DNA from: Nocardiopsis terrae | GTDB taxonomy: Bacteria > Actinomycetota > Actinomycetes > Streptosporangiales > Streptosporangiaceae | Direction: 5' to 3' | Assembly: GCF_014651695.1 (NCBI RefSeq) | Contig: NZ_BMXJ01000001.1 | Location: 40,845-104,844, forward strand | DNA length: 64,000 bases | Translations under genes and position numbers: made by a program | The notes under the pieces: model-generated | What the model was told of the DNA's origin: nothing | Seen by the model: only the letters and a program-made list of their open reading frames with translations | Database searches by the model: none | Shown: piece by piece, positions 44,668 to 52,867 of the stretch | Numbering within the stretch: the stretch's first letter is position 1 | Layout of the letters: every line of letters begins with the position of its first letter

Positions 44668-45765
44668 TCAGGAGAGTTCGCCCCGGCGGCCGCGTTCGAG
44701 GAGGTCGTGCAGGCGTTCCACCCAGTCGTCGTGTCCGGGCGGGTGGAAGTGGTTGCGCTCTCCCCACTCCCGGCTGGGGCGCCGGAAGCGGGTGGCCCGC
44801 ACGTCGGCCAGGGTGCCGAACAGGCCGCTGTCCTCGAAGACGGCGTTGCCCTGCGCGGCGCCCACGCCGAAGTCCGTGAGGACGAGGGAGGGCACCCTGC
44901 GCGCTAGGGCCTCCAGCACGGCCGCCGAACCCACCGCGACGAGGCCGCGGGCCCGGTCCAACTGCGCGGACAGGCGCCCGGACCGGAAGAGCAGCGCGCG
45001 CCCGTCGACCCGCCCGGAGGCGACCAGGGAGCGCCAGGCCTCCAGGTGGGGGCCGCCGCCCGCCCCCTGCTCCAGGTGCACGACCACCTCCAGGTCGGGG
45101 CGGTTCCCGGCCAGGGTCGCCAGGGCGAGGAGCGCGTTCTGACGGCCCCGCTCGGTGTGCGGGACCCCGGGGCGGGCCGCGTACACCACCCGGTCCCGCC
45201 TGACCGCCTCAGCGGGGTCCCGGTGTCCCAGGGGCAGGCTGGCCAGTCCCACCTCCCCCCTCATCCCGAGTTTCTCGCCCAGGGTCGTGTACTCGGCGAC
45301 CTCGCGGTGGCTGTACGCCACGAGCAGATCGACCCGTGAACGGTGCAGCCACTCCCCCTCGACCGCGGGCACGGCGAGCGGTTGCAGCGCGGAGACCACC
45401 AGGGGCCGGTAGCGGCGGACCACCGAGCGCAGCGACCAGGACAGGGCCTCCACGACCGGGCCGGCGCAGTTGAGCACGACGGTGTCGGGGCGGCGGCGCC
45501 AGACGAGTCTGCGGACCTGGCGCGGGGAGAGGGCCGGGACCCGCAGGCCCGCCTGCCCGGTGCCCTCGGTCGCGTCGCGGACCCGGGCCGGAGGGGGTGT
45601 GCTCTCGGAGCGGACGACGGTCATCCCCACGGCGTTCCCCGGGCCGGAGAGCCGGTCGAGCATCGCGGCGCAGAGCCCGACCCGCTCGGTGGAGTCGGCC
45701 ACCGCGAGGACCGTAATCGGGCCGGTCCGAGCACCGGGCCGACTCCATGGGGGCGTGAGGGACAC
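44668..45765 (-). CDS. DUF6716-type putative glycosyltransferase (first paralog)
   Basis: 365 residues. Begins TVLAVADSTERVGLCAAMLD; other matches to its paralog at 50472 include RPDTVVLNCAGPVVEAL, LLVAYSHREVAEYTTLGEKL, VVYAARPGVP, VAVGSAAVLEALARRVPSLV and LTDFGVGAAQGNAVFEDSGL. The layout (two Rossmann-like halves, GSAAVLEA near a nucleotide site) suggests a GT-B glycosyltransferase of the surface polymer. GTG 45765 has AAGGAGA seven bases before it. It is divergent from neuA with a 200-base gap that must hold both promoters. Confidence 0.75.
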   Translation of the reverse strand: MSLTPPWSRPGARTGPITVLAVADSTERVGLCAAMLDRLSGPGNAVGMTVVRSESTPPPARVRDATEGTGQAGLRVPALSPRQVRRLVWRRRPDTVVLNCAGPVVEALSWSLRSVVRRYRPLVVSALQPLAVPAVEGEWLHRSRVDLLVAYSHREVAEYTTLGEKLGMRGEVGLASLPLGHRDPAEAVRRDRVVYAARPGVPHTERGRQNALLALATLAGNRPDLEVVVHLEQGAGGGPHLEAWRSLVASGRVDGRALLFRSGRLSAQLDRARGLVAVGSAAVLEALARRVPSLVLTDFGVGAAQGNAVFEDSGLFGTLADVRATRFRRPSREWGERNHFHPPGHDDWVERLHDLLERGRRGELS

Positions 45766-45964
45766 GAAGCCGTCTCCTTGGCTTTCGGGGTGGACACCCC
45801 CAGGCTACACACGGAGAGTGATCACGCAGGCACGCATAACCCTGGTCGCACTCCGTCCCACAAGAAGCAAGATGGCGGTCGCGCCTCTTAGTCACCCCAT
45901 CGACCAGTCATTACTATCTGGAGTGACTTTCCAACAACCCAGGGCAATCAATTTTGGAGTGCTC

Positions 45965-47128
45965 TTGCGAGTGACGGCCGTGATCCCCGCACGTGGTGGT
46001 TCCAAGGGCATCCCCCTCAAGAACGTGGCGCCCGTCGGCGGCGTACCTCTCGTCACCCGCGCGATCCGCGCCAGCGAGGCCGCCCAGACCGTGACCGAGA
46101 CCGTAGTGTCCACCGACCATGGCGCAATCGCCCGAGCCGCCGCCGACGCAGGCGCACGAGTACTGGAGCGCCCCGCCGACCTGGGCGGGGACACCGTCTC
46201 CTCCGAAGCAGTCCTCCTCCAGGTGGTCGATGCCCTGGAGCAAGCCGACGGCTCAGCGCCGGACGTGCTCGTGTTCGTGCAGTGCACCAGCCCCTTCATC
46301 AGCCCGGACGACCTGGACTCGGCCGTTCGGAGAATCCTCGACAGTTCCGCGGACAGTGTGTTCGCCGCAGTCGAGACACACGCCTTCCTGTGGCGCGCGA
46401 CCCCGGCAGGCGCCCGGGGGGTGAACCACGGGCACACCCACCGCCACCGCCGCCAGGACCGGGAGCCGCAGTTCCAGGAGACGGGCGCTTTCTACGCGAT
46501 GCGCACCGAGGGCCTGCGCACCCACCGCCACCGCTTCTTCGGCCGGATCGCGGTCCAGGAGGTTTCACCTCTGCACGGGTTCGAGGTGGACGCACCCGAC
46601 GACCTGCACGTGGTACGGGCCTTGGCCGCGGTTGCAGACCCCGAGCGGTTTCCCATCGACGTGGACGCCGTCGTCACCGACTTCGACGGGGTGCACACCG
46701 ACGACCGGGCCACCGTCAGCGAGAACGGCGCGGAGTCGGTGACCGTGAGCCGCTCCGACGGCATGGGCGTCAAGCTCCTGCGCGAGGCGGGCGTACGCCT
46801 GCTCGTACTGTCGACCGAGGAGAACCCGGTGGTTTGTGCCCGGGCCGACAAACTCAAGGTTCCCGTCCTGCACGGCCTGTCCGACAAACGGGCCGCCCTG
46901 GCCACATGGCTGGATGAGGAGGACCTCGATCCCGCCCGCGTGGCCTACGTGGGCAACGACGTCAACGACCTGGGCTGTCTGTCCCTGGTCGGTTGGCCAG
47001 TGGCCGTCCCCGACTCGCACCCGGATGTCCTGGCCGCCGCGCGCGTGGTCCTGACCCGCCGGGGCGGCGACGGCGCGGTCCGCGAACTCTGTGAACGTGT
47101 ACTCAAGACCCGGGAAGGAACCCGATGA
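45965..47128 (+). CDS. neuA: Acylneuraminate cytidylyltransferase fused to HAD phosphatase
   Basis: 387 residues. Residues 1-~225 are a CMP-nonulosonate synthetase (VIPARGGSKGIPLKN, VSTDHGAIA, VFVQCTSPFISPDDLD, FQETGAFYAM). Residues ~230-387 are a KdsC-like HAD phosphatase (VVTDFDGVHTDD, GMGVKLLREAGVRLLVLSTE, GLSDKRAAL, VAYVGNDVNDLGCL) with the Asp pair intact. So one protein could remove the 9-phosphate and activate the sugar with CTP. TTG 45965 with GGAG five bases upstream fits the family N-terminus. It overlaps neuB by four bases (ATGA). Confidence 0.9.
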   Translation: MRVTAVIPARGGSKGIPLKNVAPVGGVPLVTRAIRASEAAQTVTETVVSTDHGAIARAAADAGARVLERPADLGGDTVSSEAVLLQVVDALEQADGSAPDVLVFVQCTSPFISPDDLDSAVRRILDSSADSVFAAVETHAFLWRATPAGARGVNHGHTHRHRRQDREPQFQETGAFYAMRTEGLRTHRHRFFGRIAVQEVSPLHGFEVDAPDDLHVVRALAAVADPERFPIDVDAVVTDFDGVHTDDRATVSENGAESVTVSRSDGMGVKLLREAGVRLLVLSTEENPVVCARADKLKVPVLHGLSDKRAALATWLDEEDLDPARVAYVGNDVNDLGCLSLVGWPVAVPDSHPDVLAAARVVLTRRGGDGAVRELCERVLKTREGTR

Positions 47129-48048
47129 CCTCTGTCGTCGAACGCACCACCGCTCCCCCGCACCTGCGGACCGAGATCACCCCGGTCACGATCGGGGAAC
47201 ACCGGCTCGGCCCAGGACAACCGGTCTACGTCATCGGTGAGATCGGCATCAACCACAACGGTGACATCGGGATCGCGAAGAAGCTGATCGACGTTGCCGC
47301 GGAGGCCGGATGCCAAGCGGTGAAGTTCCAGAAACGCACACCGGAGATCTGCGTCCCCCCGGAACAGCAGAAGCGCATACGCCAGACCCCCTGGGGTGAG
47401 ATGACCTACCTGGCTTACAAGCACCGGGTGGAGTTCGGCCGGGACGAGTACACCGAGATCGCCAAACACTGCGCCGGGCTCGGCCTGGACTGGTTCGCCT
47501 CCCCGTGGGACGTCCCCTCCGTGGAGTTCCTGGAGGAGATGGACGTCCCCGCGCACAAAGTGGCATCTGCCTCGATCACCGACCTCGAACTGCTCCGGGC
47601 CCTGGCCGACACCGGCCGCCCGGTACTGCTGTCGACCGGCATGTCGACCCTGGAGGAGATCGACACCGCGGTGACCGTCCTCGGTGCCCGGCAGTTGGTC
47701 ATCATGCACTCCACCTCCACCTACCCGATGCCGCCGGAGGAGGGGAACCTGCGGACCATCGAGACCCTGCGCGAACGCTACCGGGTTCCGGTGGGCTACT
47801 CCGGCCACGAACGGGGTCTGCAGATCTCCGTGGCGGCCGCCGCACTGGGCGCGGTCACGGTGGAGCGGCACATCACCCTGGACCGCACGATGTGGGGCTC
47901 GGATCACGCGGCCTCCCTCGAACCGTCCGGTCTGAGCCACCTGGTCCGCGACATCCGGGTGATCCAGGAGGCCCTGGGGGACGGGGTCAAGCGCGTCTTC
48001 CCCGGTGAGGAGGAACCCCGGACCCGCCTGCGCCGCACCACCGTCTGA
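47125..48048 (+). CDS. neuB: NeuB-type nonulosonate synthase lacking the SAF domain
   Basis: 307 residues. The TIM barrel has GEIGINHNGDIGIAKKLID, QAVKFQKRTPEI, DWFASPWDVPSVEFL, LLSTGMSTLEEID, IMHSTSTYPMPPEEGNLRTI and VPVGYSGHERGLQI. It condenses phosphoenolpyruvate with ManNAc, Man-6-P or a related sugar. The antifreeze-like SAF domain found at the C-terminus of typical NeuB (about 345 residues) is absent; the frame simply ends after RTRLRRTTV. ATG 47125 overlaps neuA. A hairpin follows at 48065. Confidence 0.9.
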   Translation: MTSVVERTTAPPHLRTEITPVTIGEHRLGPGQPVYVIGEIGINHNGDIGIAKKLIDVAAEAGCQAVKFQKRTPEICVPPEQQKRIRQTPWGEMTYLAYKHRVEFGRDEYTEIAKHCAGLGLDWFASPWDVPSVEFLEEMDVPAHKVASASITDLELLRALADTGRPVLLSTGMSTLEEIDTAVTVLGARQLVIMHSTSTYPMPPEEGNLRTIETLRERYRVPVGYSGHERGLQISVAAAALGAVTVERHITLDRTMWGSDHAASLEPSGLSHLVRDIRVIQEALGDGVKRVFPGEEEPRTRLRRTTV

Positions 48049-48064
48049 CCCGCTACCTCCAAGT

Positions 48065-48095
48065 GTGAGGGCCGCGCCACACCCGCAGCCCTCAC
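48065..48095 (+). terminator. Hairpin after neuB
   Basis: GTGAGGGC (48065-48072) pairs with GCCCTCAC (48088-48095), followed by TCTTGG, between neuB and the GT2 gene. It may reduce, rather than stop, transcription into the glycosyltransferase genes. Confidence 0.6.
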
Positions 48096-48132
48096 TCTTG
48101 GCGTTCACATCATCACCCCCGGTGGAGCCCGT

Positions 48133-49107
48133 ATGACTTCCCTGTCCGTGATCATCCCCGCCAAGGACGTAGCTCCGTACATCGGCGACACCCTGAACAG
48201 CCTGACCCGAAACCACAGGTCCGACTTCGAATACGTGGTCATCGACGACGGCTCCACCGATGCCACCCCCGACATCGTCGACGGCTTTCGGAAGAAGCTC
48301 CCTGGTCTACGAATGCTCCACAACAGCGCCCCGACCGGTCTGTCTTCGGTGCGGAACCAGGGAGTCGCAGCTTCCGACGGGCGCTACGTCACCTTCCTCG
48401 ACGGAGACGACTGGCTCGCTCCGGGCTATCTGCCCAAAGCGGTGGAGGCGATCCAAGTCCTGGGAGTGGACTTCATCAGGACCGATCACGTCCAAGTGAC
48501 GGGCCAGAACCGCACTCTGCACAAGGCGCCCGAAGGAAGGGTCAACCAGCCCCTGCCGCCTCGATCAGGCATCCTCCCGACATTCACAAGGAGCATGGTC
48601 GACTATCCCTATGCTTCAACCGGTCTCCTCGACAGGCGCCTAGCCGACGAGGGACTCCTGGACTTCGACACTCGCCTCCTGACCTGTGAGGACCAACCCT
48701 GGATCTGGCGGCTGCACCTCAGAGCCGGCTCCTTCGCCCGGGTTCCGATCGTGGGGCTCTTCTATCGACGCGACGTCCCCGGGTCGCTAACCCAAGTGGG
48801 CGACCACCGGCAGATGCACTTCTTCGACGCCTTCGAGGGACTCTTCAACCAGATCGCGGATGATCGCGATGCCGATCTTTACCTACCCAAGGCAACCCGC
48901 GCTTTCTGCTCAATATTGATCAACCACCTGGACCGAAAGAAACGTCTTCGGCGCAAGGATCAAAAACAGTTGCCCGTCCGGGGCCGATCCCTGCTGAGGA
49001 GAATCCCCCACCACATACTCGACCCCACCCTGCGTGAGATGGGCGGCTTGCGCGAGAGCCGGCTGCGCTCTCTTCTGGGCCCAGGAAAAATGAGCCTAAC
49101 CGCCTGA
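48133..49107 (+). CDS. GT2-family glycosyltransferase
   Basis: 324 residues. N-terminal GT-A domain: LSVIIPAKDVAPYIGDTL, VVIDDGSTDATPDIVD, SSVRNQGVAASDGRYVTFLD with DGDDWL (metal site), then CEDQPWIWRL. It probably starts or branches the polymer made from the CMP-activated sugar. C-terminal ~100 residues are basic. ATG 48133 with GGTGGAG about eleven bases upstream. G+C is somewhat lower towards its 3' end and in the next gene. Confidence 0.88.
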   Translation: MTSLSVIIPAKDVAPYIGDTLNSLTRNHRSDFEYVVIDDGSTDATPDIVDGFRKKLPGLRMLHNSAPTGLSSVRNQGVAASDGRYVTFLDGDDWLAPGYLPKAVEAIQVLGVDFIRTDHVQVTGQNRTLHKAPEGRVNQPLPPRSGILPTFTRSMVDYPYASTGLLDRRLADEGLLDFDTRLLTCEDQPWIWRLHLRAGSFARVPIVGLFYRRDVPGSLTQVGDHRQMHFFDAFEGLFNQIADDRDADLYLPKATRAFCSILINHLDRKKRLRRKDQKQLPVRGRSLLRRIPHHILDPTLREMGGLRESRLRSLLGPGKMSLTA

Positions 49108-49170
49108 ATCACATCCTGCGCATCGGACAAAATTTGAATTTCCCGGACCCATGCTCTTCCGAGGCAAGCC

Positions 49171-50571
49171 ATGACACAAATCTTCGTATCATCCCGAATA
49201 TTCGGCGCGGCAACTCTGGCGGCCGCAGTCGATAGCGGCCTCTTCGGCGACGAACGCCGAATCCTACTCACCGTTGACAACTCCGATGTCCCCGAGGCAG
49301 TTACGTCATTGAGTGCGGCCGCAGGCTTCGAAGCAATACGGAGACGATTCGACGATGTGCTTTCCTATAACGATCTTATCTGGCCCCAGCACCCCTCCCA
49401 CTGGCAGGCTCACCAGAGCGACATCCCCATAATCCGCAGGCTGCTCGACAACCACCTCCGGCTGGGCGGGGAGGAGCCGGAACTGGTCGTGGAAGCGTTG
49501 CAGGGACAGCCCGCTCGCGGCTTGATCCAGCTCTTCGATGACGCACGGCTCACCCTCTACTCTGATGGCCTGGCAAGTCACGGACCCAGCCGGAGGCGCC
49601 TTAAGCGCGAGGATGGTTCCCGTTTCGAACGACTGATCCACCTCGGCCTGGTTCCCGGCGTCGATCCGCTCGTTCTCAGCGAATACGGGGTGGCCCCGGC
49701 GGTGGTCCCCGCAGAGGCTTTCCGCACGGTCATCAGTGAGATTGCCAAATATGCAGAGGTGGTGCCGACCGCCAGGGCGGGGGAACCGGCACCCGCGATG
49801 GTCGTCGGCCAGTACCTGGCCTCCCTCGAACTGATCTCCGAGCGCGAGGAGACCGATCTCACCGCCCGAGCGGTCACAGCGTGCGCCAAAGCTGGTCACC
49901 GCAGTGTCGTCTTCAAACCCCATCCGATGAACGCTTCACAAACGCTCCCGGCTGTGCAGGCCGCGGCCGACCGCGTTGGGGTGGAGCTAAAGGTCCTAGA
50001 GGGAGCGGTTCCGGTAGAGGCATGGTACGAGGTCTCTCCTCCAGCGCTGGTGGCAGGTTGCTTCTCCACTTCACTGAGCACCGCCAACACAATCTACGAC
50101 ATTCCAGTCGCCACAGTCGGCACAGAAACACTGCTGGAACGACTCAAGCCTTACGAGAACAACAACCGGATTCCCCTCACCATCGCGGATACCACCATGC
50201 CCAGACTCATGGATGACGGTCGGATCATTCCACCGTCCATCGGCCCCGAAAGATATCAGGAAGAACTTGCACCCCTCGTTCGGGCCATCGCGTACTGCAT
50301 GCAGGCAGCTATCTATCCTCATCTCCGTGAATCGGCTGAGGCTTATATACGGAACTACGAGGGAGACCCGCTGAGGCACTTCAAACGAAAGCGGATTCAA
50401 GCTCTTGGCATGTCAGCTCCAAGAGCCCGGGTACCCATTCAACAGCAGCCCCTTGTTCAGGCTCTGCTGCGTCACCAAGCCCGCAACCTCCTGAACAAGG
50501 CACCAACGCTTCGAGCAGCAGCCACCGGGACACTCAGCCGGATCAGGGACCTACGGCGCGCACGTCGCTGA
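49171..50571 (+). CDS. Polysialyltransferase-family glycosyltransferase
   Basis: 466 residues. The family motifs are present: acidic-Gly (YSDGLASHG), HP (VFKPHPMN) and the Ser/Thr pair (AGCFSTSLSTAN). These match bacterial alpha-2,8-polysialyltransferase-like enzymes (pfam POLYST). It should polymerise a CMP-activated nonulosonate. The basic C-terminus (FKRKRIQALG... RIRDLRRARR) suits membrane association. ATG 49171 with GAGGC. Its last 100 bases overlap the 3' end of the opposing DUF6716 gene. Confidence 0.85.
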   Translation: MTQIFVSSRIFGAATLAAAVDSGLFGDERRILLTVDNSDVPEAVTSLSAAAGFEAIRRRFDDVLSYNDLIWPQHPSHWQAHQSDIPIIRRLLDNHLRLGGEEPELVVEALQGQPARGLIQLFDDARLTLYSDGLASHGPSRRRLKREDGSRFERLIHLGLVPGVDPLVLSEYGVAPAVVPAEAFRTVISEIAKYAEVVPTARAGEPAPAMVVGQYLASLELISEREETDLTARAVTACAKAGHRSVVFKPHPMNASQTLPAVQAAADRVGVELKVLEGAVPVEAWYEVSPPALVAGCFSTSLSTANTIYDIPVATVGTETLLERLKPYENNNRIPLTIADTTMPRLMDDGRIIPPSIGPERYQEELAPLVRAIAYCMQAAIYPHLRESAEAYIRNYEGDPLRHFKRKRIQALGMSAPRARVPIQQQPLVQALLRHQARNLLNKAPTLRAAATGTLSRIRDLRRARR

Positions 50572-51704
50572 TCAGGACCCTCGGGAAGGCCGGGGCGTGC
50601 TTCGAGCTCGCCCCGGCGCGCCCGCCGCACCAGGCCTTCCAGGCGCTCCGACCAGTCGTTCTCCGTGGAGTCGTGGAAGTAGTTCCGTTCGGACCAGCGC
50701 CGCTCCGGGTTGTGGAAACGCGCGGCCCGCACATCGGCGAGGGTGCCGAAGGCTCCGCTGTCCTGGAAGACCAGGTTGATCTGCTCGGCCCCCACACCGA
50801 AGTCGGTGAGGACAACCATGGGGACCTCCAGAGCGATGGCCTCCAAGGCCGCCGTGGAGCTGACCGTGACGAAACCCCGAGCCCCGGTCAGTTGCTCCGC
50901 CATGGCGCCGGCGGCGAACCGCACCGCGCCGTCCCGCACCCGTCCCTCCCCGGCCATCTCCCGCCACAGAGCCTCGTAGTGGAAGCGCTCACGGTGGGTC
51001 TGGGCCTCGTTCTCCCGCCCCCGGAGCTTGACCACCACATCCAGGTCGGGACGTTGTTCCGCCAGTTCGGCCAGGGCCAGAAGGATCGCCTCCCGGTCCA
51101 CTCGCTGCTCGGGGACCTTGGCCTGGGCCGCGAACACCACACGACCGGCCGCCGGTGCGCTCCTCCGTTCCGCGGCGCCGGGCAGGAAGGGCAGAGTCGC
51201 CAGAGCGACCTCGCCGGTGGCACCGCACTTCTCCCGCAGAGAGTCGAACTCCGCGACCTCCCGGTGACTGTGCACGACGAACAGGTCTGTCCGGAAGCGG
51301 TAGAGCCAGGCTTTTTCCGTCGCAGGAACCGATATCCCCGGCAGCGCCGTCACCAGCACGAGTCGGTGTCCACGCACCGCCCCCGACAGAACAGGTGCCA
51401 GGGCGTCCACGACCGGGCCCGTGCAGTTGAGGATCACCGTGTCGGGGCGGTTCCTGCGGACCAGCCCCCGGATCTGGAGCGCGGTCAGCACGGGGATCCG
51501 CCGTCCGGCCCACCCCGTCCCCTCCACGGCAGCCCGCAGCTGGGTTTCGGAGGGAGCGATCGGGGACCGAACCACTACGAGTCCGCCCGTGTATCCCTGG
51601 CCGGGAAATGCGTCGAGCATGGCCGCAGAGAGCTTCACGTACGAGTCGGAGTCCGCGACGGCCAGGACCCGGATCCTGTTGTCCGGCGCCTCAGTTCGCC
51701 GCAC
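50472..51704 (-). CDS. DUF6716-type putative glycosyltransferase (second paralog)
   Basis: 410 residues, similar along its length to the protein at 44668 (VLAVADSDSYVKLSAAMLDA; RPDTVILNCTGPVVDAL; FVVHSHREVAEFDSL; VVVLTDFGVGAEQINLVFQD as a run of matches). It has an extra basic C-terminal tail of ~45 residues, the part that overlaps the polysialyltransferase gene head-on. The start overlaps the upstream polysialyltransferase-like gene by 14 bases, so those two are one transcript. Confidence 0.78.
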   Translation of the reverse strand: MRRTEAPDNRIRVLAVADSDSYVKLSAAMLDAFPGQGYTGGLVVVRSPIAPSETQLRAAVEGTGWAGRRIPVLTALQIRGLVRRNRPDTVILNCTGPVVDALAPVLSGAVRGHRLVLVTALPGISVPATEKAWLYRFRTDLFVVHSHREVAEFDSLREKCGATGEVALATLPFLPGAAERRSAPAAGRVVFAAQAKVPEQRVDREAILLALAELAEQRPDLDVVVKLRGRENEAQTHRERFHYEALWREMAGEGRVRDGAVRFAAGAMAEQLTGARGFVTVSSTAALEAIALEVPMVVLTDFGVGAEQINLVFQDSGAFGTLADVRAARFHNPERRWSERNYFHDSTENDWSERLEGLVRRARRGELEARPGLPEGPDQRRARRRSLIRLSVPVAAARSVGALFRRLRAW

Positions 51705-52713
51705 TGTTCACCGCCCTGAAGTTCGCGCTGGCCGACAGGTCGGCGCGCAGCGCCGGTCGGGCGCGTCTGGTCCACCAGTGCTCCGGCAGTCCGACAGCCC
51801 GGATGTCAGCCCCCTTGGCCAGGGTGCGCAGGGACACCAGGGCGGTGGAGGGCGGTGCCATGACGGTGTGCTCCGGGCCCAGGCCGCGAAGGGAGAGTTC
51901 CACGGGGACACCAGAGCTGATCACCCGAATACGGGGATGTTGGTCCAGGAAGCTGAGCACCTCCGAATCCTCTCTGCGGTGCGGGTAGTAGGCGAGCGGA
52001 CCAGTCTTCGCCTGTGTGTCCAGCCAGCTCAGGTAGATGGACCGGTGCACCAGGCCGTCCGCGACCAGGGCCGTGCCCAGAACGATCCGGCTCTCCCGGG
52101 GAGGAGCGTGGCCAGGCAGCGAACGCAGCATCCCGAAACCGTGGCGGACGACGCGTACCCCGGAAGCATCTGCCTGTTCGGCGAGGTCGGGGCTGATCGG
52201 CAGCATCGTGAAGACGGTAAGCCTGCCTTCGCGGGCCGCGTGGCGCAGGCGCAGGACGGCCGCGAGCCCCAGGGCGGAGCGGAGCGGGTTCGCTCTGGCT
52301 CTGGCGCGGAGGAGGGGCCGGGGGACCGGGGAGCTGAGCAGGCGGATAAGGCGCCAAGTGGCCAGTCCGTCGTCGACGATGACGATCCGACAGCGTGAGG
52401 CGGACAGCAGGGCGCGTTGCACCTGACCGGAGAATGCATCCCCGAGCGCCCAGACCCCGTTGGCCGTGGCGGGCGGCTCGGGCTCCCTGGCCGGGCTGGT
52501 GAGGGCGGCGCTCGCCGGAAGGAGACGGCGGAGCTCCGCAGCGGTCTCGGAGAGCCCCCGCACACCGGGGCGGAGCAGGATCTGCCCGTTCTCGAAGAGC
52601 TGCCCCGCGGCGCGGGCCTCCACGACGGACAGGAGCTGTAGCGGCGACTCCACCCATGCGGTGCCCTCACGGGCTGCGGGTGTGGTCCTGTTCCAGGAAG
52701 ATGCAGGGTGCAC
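51691..52713 (-). CDS. Polysialyltransferase-like protein
   Basis: 340 residues. N-terminal WVESPLQLLSVVEARAAG is the usual opening of polysialyltransferase/GT52-like families (S-PLQL). An acidic-Gly motif (IVDDGLATWRL) and a Ser/Thr site (APPSTALVSL) are present; the HP motif reads YYPHRREDSE. It probably adds or extends the nonulosonate polymer. GTG 52713 has GAGGAAA seven bases before it; the open frame back to 52752 is less likely. Confidence 0.75.
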   Translation of the reverse strand: MHPASSWNRTTPAAREGTAWVESPLQLLSVVEARAAGQLFENGQILLRPGVRGLSETAAELRRLLPASAALTSPAREPEPPATANGVWALGDAFSGQVQRALLSASRCRIVIVDDGLATWRLIRLLSSPVPRPLLRARARANPLRSALGLAAVLRLRHAAREGRLTVFTMLPISPDLAEQADASGVRVVRHGFGMLRSLPGHAPPRESRIVLGTALVADGLVHRSIYLSWLDTQAKTGPLAYYPHRREDSEVLSFLDQHPRIRVISSGVPVELSLRGLGPEHTVMAPPSTALVSLRTLAKGADIRAVGLPEHWWTRRARPALRADLSASANFRAVNSAAN

Positions 52714-52760
52714 GGCGCCGTTTCCTCGGTCAGACCAGTGGTGAACACCCACAGATTACA

Positions 52761-52792
52761 TACTTAGGGTAATCAAACACAGACTCTAAGTA
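52761..52792. promoter_or_regulatory. Inverted repeat upstream of the polymer genes
   Basis: TACTTAG (52761-52767) and CTAAGTA (52786-52792) face each other 18 bases apart in an AT-rich gap, about 50 bases before the polysialyltransferase-like start on the minus strand. Possible operator or promoter region. Confidence 0.35.
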
Positions 52793-52820
52793 GTCAAGTT
52801 GTGGTGTTCCGGAAACGGCG

Positions 52821-52851
52821 ACGGCGGCCGCCCCCGGGGGACGGCCGCCGT
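52821..52851 (-). terminator. Terminator of the enoyl-CoA hydratase gene
   Basis: ACGGCGGCCG (52821-52830) is the exact complement of CGGCCGCCGT (52842-52851), starting 16 bases after the hydratase stop on the minus strand, with CCGTTTCC following. Confidence 0.65.
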
Positions 52852-52867
52852 GCGGTGCGCGGAGGAG

